This document shows positions 43,519 through 52,343 of a stretch of DNA of 64,000 nt, piece by piece (within the stretch, counting starts at the first letter, position 1; each line of letters begins with the position of its first letter). The stretch spans positions 1,612,001-1,676,000 of the forward strand of contig CAXXFH010000004.1 of the NCBI GenBank assembly GCA_963677085.2, given 5' to 3'. The stretch is from G963677085 sp963677085. GTDB taxonomy: Bacteria > Planctomycetota > Planctomycetia > Pirellulales > Thermoguttaceae. A program made the position numbers and the translations under genes. The notes under the pieces are model-generated. The model had not been told where the DNA came from, made no database searches, and saw only the letters and a program-made list of their open reading frames with translations.

Positions 43519-44792
43519 ATGCCTTAATCGCCCTGCCCATGGACGCTCGCATGGGCCTGCTTTTCCTGCTGGGCGTGTGCTTGGGCAGTGCGATTAATTG
43601 GGCCATCTATGGGTTGAGCCTTCAAAAACGACCGCTCAGCCCTTGGATGACACCCGACATGAAGGCGCCACCGCGAAAGTGGTTCGATCGACTGCCGGTT
43701 GTCGGCTGGCTTGGCTTGCGGCGAGAAAGCGGTGTCCACGGCACGGGCTTCTGGATCCGACCGATGCTGCTGGAACTGCTGCTGGGCGTTGGGTTGGCCG
43801 TCTTATATTGGTGGGAAATCGGCCAATTGGGACTTTACCCACCCGAATTGGCCGGCAACATCGGGGCCAACCTCCAACGCGTCCTGCACGCCCAATTCGC
43901 CGGCCACCTGCTGTTGATCGTGTTGATGCTGGCCGCGTCGATGATCGACGTCGACGAAAAGGTAATCCCCGACACGATTACCCTACCCGGCACGTTGCTG
44001 GGCCTGGCAGTGGTCACGGCCGTCCCCTGGTGGCTAGGGCATTACTGCTCACTACTGCCCGACTTTTACTTTTTACCCAACGGGGCCCCGGCGTTGGGCT
44101 TCATGCACCTGACAGCAGCCAATCTGTCGCCCGAATGGCTTGCCGGATTTCCGCATGGAGCCTCGCTGGCGATCGGCCTGGGGTGCTGGTGGCTGTGGTG
44201 CTTCGCCCTGTTGCCGCGGCTGTGGTACACGCGTCGTGGATGGCGGAAGGCGTTGGCCTATTTCGTGGCCATTTTGGTCCGCGAGCGCGTCACGTATGGA
44301 ATTCTTGCCATGGGCGCGGTGGGTACGGCCGTGGTGGCCGGCGTGTGGTATGCCGGCGGGCCCGGCTGGCACGGCCTGCTCAGCGGGTTGGTGGGCATGA
44401 TCGGTAGCGCAGGCATCGTTTGGGTAGTACGTATCATCGGCAGCGCGGCGCTAAAGCGCGAAGCGATGGGATTCGGCGACGTCACGCTGATGGCCATGAT
44501 CGGCGCTTTCCTCGGTTGGCAGGCGTGTTTGATTGTGTTCTTTGTGGCCCCATTTGCCGGACTGGCGGTAGGAATCTTGCAGGTGATCCTCTTCCGCGAC
44601 ACGGAGATTCCCTACGGCCCCTTTTTGTGCTTGGCCTCGCTCGTGGCCATCATTGCCTGGCACCCGCTGTGGGACTGGGCCCGGCCGATGTTCGCCATGG
44701 GCTGGCTGATTCCCATGGTCGTGGCCTTCTGCATGCTGGTGCTCGGCGTTCTGTTGGGCATCTGGCAGTTTATTCGAACGGCGCTGCGTTAA
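43515..44792 (+). CDS. Type IV prepilin peptidase (A24 family)
   Basis: The 425-residue membrane protease starts at GTG 43515, overlapping the aroK stop, with AGGAG 10 nt upstream. The two catalytic aspartates are in MIDVDEKVIPD and GFGDVTLM. About nine hydrophobic segments are visible. The N-terminal loop (RKWFDRLPVVGWLGLRR) matches the methylase region of PilD but lacks its four zinc-binding Cys. The protein is longer than the family norm, because of an extra segment near 170-300. It should cleave prepilin-like leaders; the DUF1559 protein 242 nt downstream is an obvious candidate substrate. Confidence 0.9.
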   Translation: MNALIALPMDARMGLLFLLGVCLGSAINWAIYGLSLQKRPLSPWMTPDMKAPPRKWFDRLPVVGWLGLRRESGVHGTGFWIRPMLLELLLGVGLAVLYWWEIGQLGLYPPELAGNIGANLQRVLHAQFAGHLLLIVLMLAASMIDVDEKVIPDTITLPGTLLGLAVVTAVPWWLGHYCSLLPDFYFLPNGAPALGFMHLTAANLSPEWLAGFPHGASLAIGLGCWWLWCFALLPRLWYTRRGWRKALAYFVAILVRERVTYGILAMGAVGTAVVAGVWYAGGPGWHGLLSGLVGMIGSAGIVWVVRIIGSAALKREAMGFGDVTLMAMIGAFLGWQACLIVFFVAPFAGLAVGILQVILFRDTEIPYGPFLCLASLVAIIAWHPLWDWARPMFAMGWLIPMVVAFCMLVLGVLLGIWQFIRTALR

Positions 44793-45034
44793 CCGGCGGC
44801 CAGCCGCGTTCCGAGAGCCCATCCACCCGCCGTCTTGACTCACTCGTTCGGGCCACACCATTCCGTCTTCGTTAAGTATATTATTTCCCAAATGATGGAA
44901 ATATATAAACAAGTCAACGGAAATATTGCCTTCCCCAGTGTTCTCAAGTAGAACAAAATAAGGAGGAGGCCTTTTCTCAACGGTACGGGAAATTACCGTG
45001 CGTTCAAGTCGTGGACGAATTGCGGAGGTGTACG

Positions 45035-46030
45035 ATGAAAAACCGCAACAACCGGGCCTTCACGTTGGTTGAACTGCTCGTGGTGATCGCGATCATCGGG
45101 ATCCTGATCGCGCTGCTGTTGCCGGCGGTCCAATCGGCCCGCGAGGCGGCCCGGCGTATGCAGTGCTCGAACAATCTCAAGCAGATCGGCCTGGCGTTCC
45201 TCACGCACCACGACCAACACGGCTACTTTCCCACCGGCGGTTGGAGTGTGCGCTGGGTGGGCGATGCCGACCGCGGTTTCGGCAAAAGCCAACCCGGCGG
45301 ATGGGTCTACTGCATTCTTCCCTACATCGAACAGATGGCGATTTACGATTTGCCGGGCGACGGTGACCCCGACGAGGTTACCGCCACGCAGAAGGAACGC
45401 GCCAAACAACTCGCAATGACCCCGGTGGCCGCGCTGAACTGTCCCACGCGACGAGCCTCGACGGCATTCGCCGAGGGCCCCAGCGGACTCACCTGGGCGT
45501 ACAACCAGGACCAAGCATCCACCGCGGCAAGGGCCGACTATTGCGCCAACGCCGGAACCCGTACGTTTTCCGTTGGAACCGGCGGTGGACCGTCTACGCT
45601 AGCCGCCGCCGAAACGTTTGCCTGGCGCGACCCGGTTTCCTATGAGCATAACGGCATCTGTTATCAGCGAAGCGAAGTACCTATCGCCAAAATCCGTGAC
45701 GGCACGACCTATACGTACATGGTAGGCGAAAAATACATGGATCCCGACCATTACGCCGACGGCGTCGAACAATGCGACAACGAGTCGATGTATGTTGGCG
45801 ACGATCGCGATGTCCTATGTCACACGCGCAACGAGATTGCCTACACCCCACGGCAGGACAAGGCGGGCGCGGCGTCGTACTTTAACTTCGGCAGTGCCCA
45901 CGCTAGTGGGTTTAACATGGTTTTCTGCGACAGCTCCGTGCGGTCGATCAGCTATACGATCGATCTCGAGACCCACTCGTATCTCGGCAATCGGGCCGAC
46001 GGTGAATCGATCGATTCCAACAGGTTCTGA
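45035..46030 (+). CDS. DUF1559 (prepilin-like) protein
   Basis: The 331-residue protein starts at the ATG at 45035, preceded by GGAGGTG. The N-terminus is a type IV prepilin-like signal (RAFTLVELLVVIAIIGILIA) followed by SAREAARRMQCSNNLKQIGL, the hallmark of the DUF1559 family expanded in planctomycetes. Ala replaces the usual Gly before the cleavage-site Phe. The C-terminal H-x9-DG-type motif is changed to SAHASGFNMVFCDSSVRSIS. The mature part should lie outside the inner membrane, possibly as a pseudopilin. An AT-rich leader (44870-44960) precedes it. Confidence 0.92.
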   Translation: MKNRNNRAFTLVELLVVIAIIGILIALLLPAVQSAREAARRMQCSNNLKQIGLAFLTHHDQHGYFPTGGWSVRWVGDADRGFGKSQPGGWVYCILPYIEQMAIYDLPGDGDPDEVTATQKERAKQLAMTPVAALNCPTRRASTAFAEGPSGLTWAYNQDQASTAARADYCANAGTRTFSVGTGGGPSTLAAAETFAWRDPVSYEHNGICYQRSEVPIAKIRDGTTYTYMVGEKYMDPDHYADGVEQCDNESMYVGDDRDVLCHTRNEIAYTPRQDKAGAASYFNFGSAHASGFNMVFCDSSVRSISYTIDLETHSYLGNRADGESIDSNRF

Positions 46031-46036
46031 GAAGCC

Positions 46037-46066
46037 GGGTGCCGTGCCCACGCTTGCGTGAACATG
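46037..46066. repeat. Degenerate GTGCCGTGCCCACGC palindrome
   Basis: A weaker copy of the dispersed palindrome family (GGGTGCCGTGCCCACGC TTGC GTGAACATG) lies just after the DUF1559 stop and may serve as a terminator. Confidence 0.5.
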
Positions 46067-46184
46067 TTTCGCGAGGAGAGCCTCAAAGACCAAGGAAGTG
46101 CTAATCACCAAGCCACCGTCACCTGTCTCACACCGTCAGATGACCATGCTTGGTCATTCCTTTCGCGTCGGACATGGCATCCCG

Positions 46185-46712
46185 CTAGTCGACCGAAACC
46201 GCGGCCAACTCATCCGCCAATACGTTGCGCCAGTGGTCTTCGCGGCTTTGGTGCTGCTCGGGCTGAAGCCGTTTGATGTAGTGGCGATGCCAGCGCGACG
46301 GGCAATGGGGCACCCAACCCCAGCGACCGATCAGCTTGGTAGAAATCCGCCAGTTGCCCACGTCGCACAACAGGGCGTCGGCACCCTTCAGGCGAGCGAT
46401 CTCGTCGAGCACGGCCAACGCCCGGGCGAGTGAGCGGTAGCCCGTGTTCCGCGTCGAGACCACGTATTTCAGGACAAGAAAATTGGGGAATCGCCGTGGT
46501 TGGTTGTAGTAAAGCCACAAACGGTCGCCCGAGCGATGGCGGTGAAACCACTCGCCGAACAGGGCGATTTCCGGAGCCGAGATGATCTTGGGGTAGGGAC
46601 GCAACACGACGCGGCGCAGGCGGCCGTCGATCATCTCGATCACGCCGTAGGGTCGCCGGCGCAGCAGCTCGGCCCCCCTGGCGACATCGGTTGCGGTTTC
46701 GAACAGCGGCAT
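46185..46712 (-). CDS. Conserved-looking orphan protein, possible acyltransferase fold
   Basis: I do not recognise this 175-residue protein with confidence. The start at the ATG at 46712 (MPLFETATDVARGAELL) has GGGGGAG 9 nt upstream; a much longer open frame upstream is antisense to hisH and is rejected. The order is a short N-terminal helix, a RPYGVIEMIDGRLRRVVLRP strand pair, EWFHRHRSGDRLWLYYNQPR, and a C-terminus LCDVGNWRISTKLIGRWGW followed by HRHYIKRL. The last part resembles the end of GNAT-type acetyltransferases. It is alone on the minus strand. Confidence 0.6.
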   Translation of the reverse strand: MPLFETATDVARGAELLRRRPYGVIEMIDGRLRRVVLRPYPKIISAPEIALFGEWFHRHRSGDRLWLYYNQPRRFPNFLVLKYVVSTRNTGYRSLARALAVLDEIARLKGADALLCDVGNWRISTKLIGRWGWVPHCPSRWHRHYIKRLQPEQHQSREDHWRNVLADELAAVSVD

Positions 46713-47024
46713 GTCCGCAGGCTCCCCCGGGAAGACAGGGTTTTGTTTCCACAACTCTAGGTTATTTCTCTGCTTGCGGCGTTGGGCCTTCTTGGGGCGG
46801 TCCTGCCACCTCCGTGGGTGGAGCGTCCTTCGGCGAACCACCGGCCTTGCGGAGCTGTCCCCCCTGAAGGATACTGGAAGTTTTGGGGTCTTCGGCGAGT
46901 GTTGCGCCCATGGCAGGTCCATGGTCGCTGAAGCGACACGCTTAGGGGAAATCTCCAGATCCCAAAGCGACGCCTCCCAATCAGAAATCATCAATCCCAA
47001 ATCATAAATCCCAACTTTTCCCCC
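46713..47024. other. Divergent intergenic region upstream of hisH
   Basis: The region holds pyrimidine-rich word repeats directly before hisH (CCCAATCAGAAATCATCAATC and CCCAAATCATAAATCCC, about 46976-47012) and otherwise nothing that I can support as a gene. Confidence 0.4.
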
Positions 47025-47630
47025 ATGATCCACATCATCGACTACGGCATGGGCAACCTTCGCAGTGTGCAGAAGGGCTTTGAAAAGGTCGGCCACGAGG
47101 CCGTCATTACCAACGATCCGAATCGGCTGGCCGAGGCGTCGAAGGTCGTTTTGCCCGGCGTGGGCGCCTTCGAAGACGCAATGGCCGAGTTGCGGCGTCG
47201 AGACCTGGTCGAGCCGGTACTCGCGGCGATCGACTCCGGCAAACCCTTTTTGGGTATCTGCCTCGGGCTCCAACTGCTGTTCGAAACTAGCTATGAAAAC
47301 GGCGTACACGAGGGCCTCGGGGTGTTGGCGGGCGACGTGATTCGCTTCGAGTTGCCACCAGAATACTCCGTGCCCCACATGGGCTGGAATCAGGTTAAAT
47401 TTCCCCACAAGCCGCCCATTTTCGAGGGCATCGAGGAGGGTACCTACTTCTACTTTGTCCACTCCTATTTTGTGGTTCCCAAAGATGAGGCCGTCGTGGC
47501 CATTACGGCCGACTATCCCGAGCCGTTCTGTGCCGCCATTTGGCGCGACAACCTCTTCGCTACCCAGTTCCACCCGGAGAAAAGTCAAAAAGACGGGCTT
47601 AAGGTGCTGAAGAACTTCGCCAAGCTGTGA
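47025..47630 (+). CDS. hisH: Imidazole glycerol phosphate synthase, glutaminase subunit
   Basis: The 201-residue class I glutamine amidotransferase supplies ammonia to HisF. It has IIDYGMGNLRSV, LPGVGAFEDAM, the nucleophile Cys79 in GICLGLQLLFE, and His183 and Glu185 in FHPEKSQ. HisF is not in the window. hisH is separated from both the hisDCB group and hisA, so histidine genes are scattered here. Start ATG at 47025. Confidence 0.96.
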   Translation: MIHIIDYGMGNLRSVQKGFEKVGHEAVITNDPNRLAEASKVVLPGVGAFEDAMAELRRRDLVEPVLAAIDSGKPFLGICLGLQLLFETSYENGVHEGLGVLAGDVIRFELPPEYSVPHMGWNQVKFPHKPPIFEGIEEGTYFYFVHSYFVVPKDEAVVAITADYPEPFCAAIWRDNLFATQFHPEKSQKDGLKVLKNFAKL

Positions 47631-47792
47631 TCGAGGTATTTCCCGCAAAGGCGCCCCAATCGGCTGGCCGGTGAAATCCCCCCAAATGCGCTGTACTATT
47701 GACTAGGCAACGTCGTAGAGCCTGTCTACAATAGGGCTGGCGTATGGGTCTCGTTTTTCCCTTCGATCCCACTGGTATTCTGGGCACGCGCG

Positions 47793-50228
47793 ATGGCAGC
47801 GGAACCTTCCAAGGAATCGTTTCTGCGGCTTCTTGAGCGTAGCGGTCTGGTGCCGGAAGACCAATTGCCCGATCTGTTGAACGACCTGAAACAGTCGGAG
47901 CCCTCGACGGACAGTTCACGTGAACTGGCCGACAGCCTTGTCCAGCGCAAGATCCTTACGCGATGGCAGGCCGACCATCTATTGACCGGACGGCATCGCG
48001 GTTTCTTTCTCGGCCCCTATCGCATCTTGCAGCCGTTGGGCAAAGGCGGAATGGCCACCGTGTTTCTTGCCGAACATCAAATGCTTCATCGGCGCTGCGC
48101 GGTCAAGGTGTTGCCCGCTCAGCGGCAAAACGATGGCACCTCGCTGCTGGAACGTTTTTATTGCGAAGCCCGGGCCGTGGCCGCGCTGGATCACCCCAAC
48201 ATCGTCCGCGCTTACGACGTCAATAAGTCTGCCCAGGGCAAAACCACCATCCACTATCTGGTGATGGAATACGTCGAAGGGCAAGACCTTCAACATCTGG
48301 TGCAGGACGAAGGCGTTCTGGAGTACCGTCGGGCAGCCGACTTCATTCGCCAAGCCGCCGAAGGCCTGGCCCATGCCCATCAAGCCGGTATGGTCCACCG
48401 CGATGTGAAACCGGCCAACCTGCTGGTCGACAAGAGCGGGGTCGTCAAACTGCTCGACCTGGGCTTGGCACGCTTCTTCAGCGATCCGGCCGCGCAGGCG
48501 TCGTTGTCCGATGAACATGGCGAATCGGTCTTGGGAACGGCCGACTACTTGGCACCCGAGCAGGCGATCGACAGTCACCAGGTCGACGCCCGGGCAGACA
48601 TCTACAGCTTGGGCCACACCCTGTATTTCCTGTTGACCGGCCATCCTCCGTTTCCCAAGGGAACGATCGCCCAACGCTTATTGGCCCACCAGCGTAAGTC
48701 GCCGGAACCGATTACCGAGAGCCGGCCCGACGTGCCTCATGATCTGGTGGATATCATCGACAAGATGACTGCCAAGAAGCCGGAACACCGCTACCAAACG
48801 GCCCCAGAAGTTGTGGAAGTGCTCAACGAGTGGCTTTCTGCCGGCTCGGGCTCGGGCAGCTCGCGAATGGCCATGTTGGCCGAAGCGGCCCGCCGCTCGC
48901 GCGAACGCAAGTCGCCGCAACCGCAAGCCAGCACATCGTCGGGCGACGATACCGACATCCAACTGGCCCCCTTAGACGACGGCAAACCGACCGAGCCCCC
49001 AGCAGAAGAGGCGCCGGCACCGACCGTGAAGGAGCGTCGACCGGCCGACAAGCCGCGTCCGGAAAGCAAATCGCAGGCATCAACTCCGAAGGCCGTCGCG
49101 AAGACGAAGGTCGATATCCCGGTGGCCGAGCAACTCGACGAACTGGCAGCGAAGCCCGATCCACTCGCTTCCTTGACTGACAGCGACCTGCTGGCCGACG
49201 ACACGTTGGTCGACGGCTCGTCGGGCGATCCCCTCGCTTCGTCCGAGGTTGAAGCCGGTGCGGACACGATACTTCGCCCCCCAGAAAAACGTGGGAACAA
49301 CGACACGCTGCTTCATTCGCCCGTTTTCTGGGTTGCCGTGGCTGCGTCGATCGTTGCCCTCAGCGGAATCGTCCTGGCGGTCGTGCTGAGTGGTCCCTCG
49401 TCGGCCGACGTGGCCGTTGCACCGCGACCGACGATTCCGTCGCCCGCGTCGTCTGCCCCTCCGACGCCTCCCCGCCAGCCATCACCCGAGCAACCGCCGC
49501 AACCAGCACCCGTTACACCGCCCGCCCCAGTAGACCCTGCTCCGAAGACCCCGAACGACGGCCAACAGCAACCGTCGCCAGATGACGGCCGCGAACCAAC
49601 CTCGCCGCCCACGTCCGACACCTCGGGCAAAGAAGGCGACGAACCCTCTTCCGCCGAACAGACCATGCCGACAGATTCTTCGGCTTCCACGCCTGAAGAA
49701 AACCTCGCGCCGCCGGCAGCCGAGCCATCGACGACAGCCAGCGAGCCGCCGGAACCGGTTTTGACCGAAGCCGAGCGACTGGCATTGCTGGGCGGGATCA
49801 CGAAGATTCAAATCCACCCGGAATTGCCCGACATCCCCGAAAAGGCTCGCGTACAGAAGCGAATCGACTATCTGGCCGAGCGAACCTTTGTGCAGCGATT
49901 GAAGCTCGAACAGGTCAAAGGTGGAGCCGTAATGCGGATGAAGTTGCTGGGCCAACAGGGAAAAGAAGACGGCAAGCCTGTGATCGCCGTGGTGCTCGCG
50001 GCCGAGGTAAGATGCCCGCACGACAAGTCGTCGCCGGTTGCCGTGTGGCAACACGCCACCGAGATCCGCAAGATTCCTACCGTCGCCTTCCAGCGCAACC
50101 CGAACCTCGTCTACCAGACGCTGGTCGGAATGGCCACCGAGTGCTTCATGGAATTCGGCAAAGCATTTGATCAGGCGCGGGATGAAACGCAGCAAAGCGA
50201 ACCGGCAGAAGAGGCGAAAAAACCGTAA
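47793..50228 (+). CDS. Transmembrane Ser/Thr protein kinase with C-terminal outer domain
   Basis: The 811-residue protein is a paralogue of the kinase at 372-1943. Residues 1-75 are the same helical N-terminal domain (LLERSGLVPEDQLPDLL; LTRWQADHLLTGRHRGFFL). The kinase domain has LGKGGMATV, Lys105 in CAVKVLP, HRDVKPANLLVD, DLGLARF and GTADYLAPEQ. A charged linker leads to one membrane helix at about 508-533 (VFWVAVAASIVALSGIVLAV). A Pro/Thr-rich stalk of about 130 residues and a C-terminal outer domain (about 675-795) follow. The outer domain has no family I recognise and could be a sensor. Confidence 0.9.
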   Translation: MAAEPSKESFLRLLERSGLVPEDQLPDLLNDLKQSEPSTDSSRELADSLVQRKILTRWQADHLLTGRHRGFFLGPYRILQPLGKGGMATVFLAEHQMLHRRCAVKVLPAQRQNDGTSLLERFYCEARAVAALDHPNIVRAYDVNKSAQGKTTIHYLVMEYVEGQDLQHLVQDEGVLEYRRAADFIRQAAEGLAHAHQAGMVHRDVKPANLLVDKSGVVKLLDLGLARFFSDPAAQASLSDEHGESVLGTADYLAPEQAIDSHQVDARADIYSLGHTLYFLLTGHPPFPKGTIAQRLLAHQRKSPEPITESRPDVPHDLVDIIDKMTAKKPEHRYQTAPEVVEVLNEWLSAGSGSGSSRMAMLAEAARRSRERKSPQPQASTSSGDDTDIQLAPLDDGKPTEPPAEEAPAPTVKERRPADKPRPESKSQASTPKAVAKTKVDIPVAEQLDELAAKPDPLASLTDSDLLADDTLVDGSSGDPLASSEVEAGADTILRPPEKRGNNDTLLHSPVFWVAVAASIVALSGIVLAVVLSGPSSADVAVAPRPTIPSPASSAPPTPPRQPSPEQPPQPAPVTPPAPVDPAPKTPNDGQQQPSPDDGREPTSPPTSDTSGKEGDEPSSAEQTMPTDSSASTPEENLAPPAAEPSTTASEPPEPVLTEAERLALLGGITKIQIHPELPDIPEKARVQKRIDYLAERTFVQRLKLEQVKGGAVMRMKLLGQQGKEDGKPVIAVVLAAEVRCPHDKSSPVAVWQHATEIRKIPTVAFQRNPNLVYQTLVGMATECFMEFGKAFDQARDETQQSEPAEEAKKP

Positions 50229-50237
50229 CGCTTTGCG

Positions 50238-50438
50238 CTATTGGTCGCTGGCATTCCTGGCGCTGCCGAACGAGGTATCTTCCCCGGATTTCTTCGCGCG
50301 AAGGGGTTTTTGTTCAAGCGAAGAGGGCGCGAAGAAGTCGTACTTGCCCCCGTAGGCGTTCGTCACCACGAACAACCCCTTCTTGACTTCGCGGAGTCGA
50401 AGATCCTCGGCGCTGGGTCGAAATCCGCTCGGTAACAT
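50238..50438 (-). CDS. Small protein downstream of the patatin gene
   Basis: I do not recognise this 66-residue protein. It starts at the ATG at 50438, 14 nt after the patatin stop, with GGAG 9 nt upstream that overlaps the end of the patatin gene, so translation is probably coupled. The N-terminal half is well ordered (FRPSAEDLRLREVKKGLFVV, then TNAYGGKYDFFAP); the C-terminal half is polar. Convergent with the kinase gene. The spacing suggests that it serves with the phospholipase, but no role can be named. Confidence 0.55.
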   Translation of the reverse strand: MLPSGFRPSAEDLRLREVKKGLFVVTNAYGGKYDFFAPSSLEQKPLRAKKSGEDTSFGSARNASDQ

Positions 50439-50452
50439 GGGTTTGCTCCAAA

Positions 50453-52021
50453 TTAGCTGATGAGGCGGGCGATAACATCCGCCCACTCTGTAATTCTATC
50501 CCGCGACTCAAGAGCAAGTCGCCCCCCTTCTACCCAACCAGTATCGGCCAGGGGCGTCGACGAATCAACCGAGAGAATCGCCCGAACCGGCCTTTCCCTG
50601 GAACCACCCCCCCCAATAAACGGGGAAGCGAAGACCGGAGTACTGATCATCGACTTTCGATCAGGCGGAACGCGGGCCTGTTGCTCCTCGGTCATTTCCC
50701 ACTCCCTGAAATCGATTCTGGCCTGCTCAAGATCAGCGGCAATAGGCTGCCACTGCCGATTCGCTTCACCGCTACATCCAGCGAATTCACGCAGTTCCAG
50801 CGCGCGGTCCGCATCATCGTCGCGGAAACCAAAGCCATACAACACAATTCGCGAGCCGCAGGGACGCCCCGTGGGGACCATAATATGGGTACGAACGTCG
50901 CAGGCATTGGTTCGGTCTTCCATCATCATTTTCAATGCCGCCAATGGCGGTTCGAACAGTTTGGGATTGCCGTATTGCACCTGCAGTTGCTTCTGAATCT
51001 CATCGGCGGCCTTTTGGGCGATTTGCAACGGCTCGAAACCATTGAGAAACTCGGTTGTTGCCCTATGCCCGGCGTTGAAGAGGTCCTCGACGTCCTTGGG
51101 TTTCAGATCGATCTTGAACGTGGAAATCTCCCGCGAGATGGGAACCGGAATCCGCGAGACCCCCGGGATCGTGCCTACGAAAAGTTGATCGCTCGCCTCC
51201 AGCGCGGTGCCCATCAGGTCCTTTAGATAATCGATCAGCCCATAATCCCCAAACGTCTCGGCAGGTTCCGTATCGAGATCGAAGGCCAGCACCGGATAGG
51301 GCCGAACCATTCGCTCTTCTGCAAATAGAAAGCTCGGCAGATTGCTGGCAAGCCCGCCGTCGACCAGCCGACCGCCGTCCGGCAGTTCCAAGGGCTGGAA
51401 GACGAAAGGATAACCCGCCGAAGCCCGAACGGCCTCGATCACCAGCGTATCCCGGGTATCGGCGTCGTCCGAGTACACGAGGGCACAATGGCGTCGCGTG
51501 TCGGACGCAACGATCTTCAGGAGCTTTCCCCCGTCGGCAGCGAATTGCCCGAAGGTTGGATTGCCTTGGCCTTGCCCCACTGTTACCGGACTTTTTCCGA
51601 GACTCTTGGCACTCAACAGCCGACGCATGACGGCACGGAGTTGGTCTCCGTTATGAAGCCCAAGCGTCCGAATTACCCTTGCATACCGCCGCTTCGCCTT
51701 ACCATACAGCCAGAACAGGTCGAACGCACCCCAGACACTTGGGTTCTCAAAGAACTTGGTGAGGCGTGCGAAATCTGTCCGCAACTCCCGAAGTTCGCGA
51801 CCGCCCTCGGGAAAAAGCGACGCCGGGGAAGCCGGTCCCTTGAGCAGGTCCCCTATCTCATAACCACCGTACCCGGCGGCGGCCAAAGCAGCGACCATGG
51901 CCCCGGCCGAAGTCCCCCCGAAACCCTCGAACTCAACGCCCATGCTCTCCGCAGCCGCCAAGCAGCCGGCGAGCGCCGCACCCTTGACTCCCCCACCAGC
52001 GAATACGCCGTACGCCTTCAA
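50453..52021 (-). CDS. Patatin-like phospholipase with C-terminal GAF-like domain
   Basis: The 522-residue protein has a patatin core with oxyanion loop GGGVKG (9-14), nucleophile Ser38 in GGTSAGA and catalytic Asp221 in LVDGGLASNLPS, so the Ser-Asp dyad is intact. It lacks a signal peptide and should act in the cytoplasm on membrane lipids. Residues about 365-522 look like a GAF-type sensor (GCSGEANRQWQPI; KSMISTPVFA; RPVRAILSVDSSTPLADTGW). I do not know this combination well. A lipase plus a sensor domain and a small partner gene recalls toxin-effector or defence modules, but no nucleotide cyclase or other defence gene is adjacent. Confidence 0.83.
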   Translation of the reverse strand: MKAYGVFAGGGVKGAALAGCLAAAESMGVEFEGFGGTSAGAMVAALAAAGYGGYEIGDLLKGPASPASLFPEGGRELRELRTDFARLTKFFENPSVWGAFDLFWLYGKAKRRYARVIRTLGLHNGDQLRAVMRRLLSAKSLGKSPVTVGQGQGNPTFGQFAADGGKLLKIVASDTRRHCALVYSDDADTRDTLVIEAVRASAGYPFVFQPLELPDGGRLVDGGLASNLPSFLFAEERMVRPYPVLAFDLDTEPAETFGDYGLIDYLKDLMGTALEASDQLFVGTIPGVSRIPVPISREISTFKIDLKPKDVEDLFNAGHRATTEFLNGFEPLQIAQKAADEIQKQLQVQYGNPKLFEPPLAALKMMMEDRTNACDVRTHIMVPTGRPCGSRIVLYGFGFRDDDADRALELREFAGCSGEANRQWQPIAADLEQARIDFREWEMTEEQQARVPPDRKSMISTPVFASPFIGGGGSRERPVRAILSVDSSTPLADTGWVEGGRLALESRDRITEWADVIARLIS

Positions 52022-52343
52022 GGTTCACCTCTGACACCGCCAGTCGCCCAACGTTACCCTCAAGAGCGGAAGACAACACTCCAGAGAAACTAGGCCCATT
52101 CTATCGCAGGACAGGTTGACTGCAAGACAAACTACCCCTCCACGAATCTACATCGCAACGGACGGTAGCTTCGCGCCAGTTTGCAAACCCGAACCGTCAT
52201 CACGATCAACCTACTTCACGTCACCACAACAGACGTTCACGCGACGCAGTCCTCGCCCCCCGCCACCTTGCAGCCGGGGCAAATGTGTGTCATATTACGC
52301 GTTTTCTGCTTTGTTCAGCGGTTGTTAAGGGAGTCTAATCAGG
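52022..52343. other. Divergent intergenic region, patatin / hisA
   Basis: This should hold promoters for the patatin gene (minus) and hisA (plus). AAGGGAG at 52327-52333 is the likely hisA ribosome-binding site. No palindrome, RNA or gene is evident. Confidence 0.35.

Noticed and set aside
46713..47648. N-terminal extension of the minus-strand orphan protein reading through the hisH region
   Set aside because: The extension is antisense to hisH; the ATG at 46712 has a good ribosome-binding site.
50453..52021. CBASS CapV-type effector
   Set aside because: Patatin domain alone is not enough; there is no CD-NTase, and the tail looks GAF-like. Kept only as an open question.
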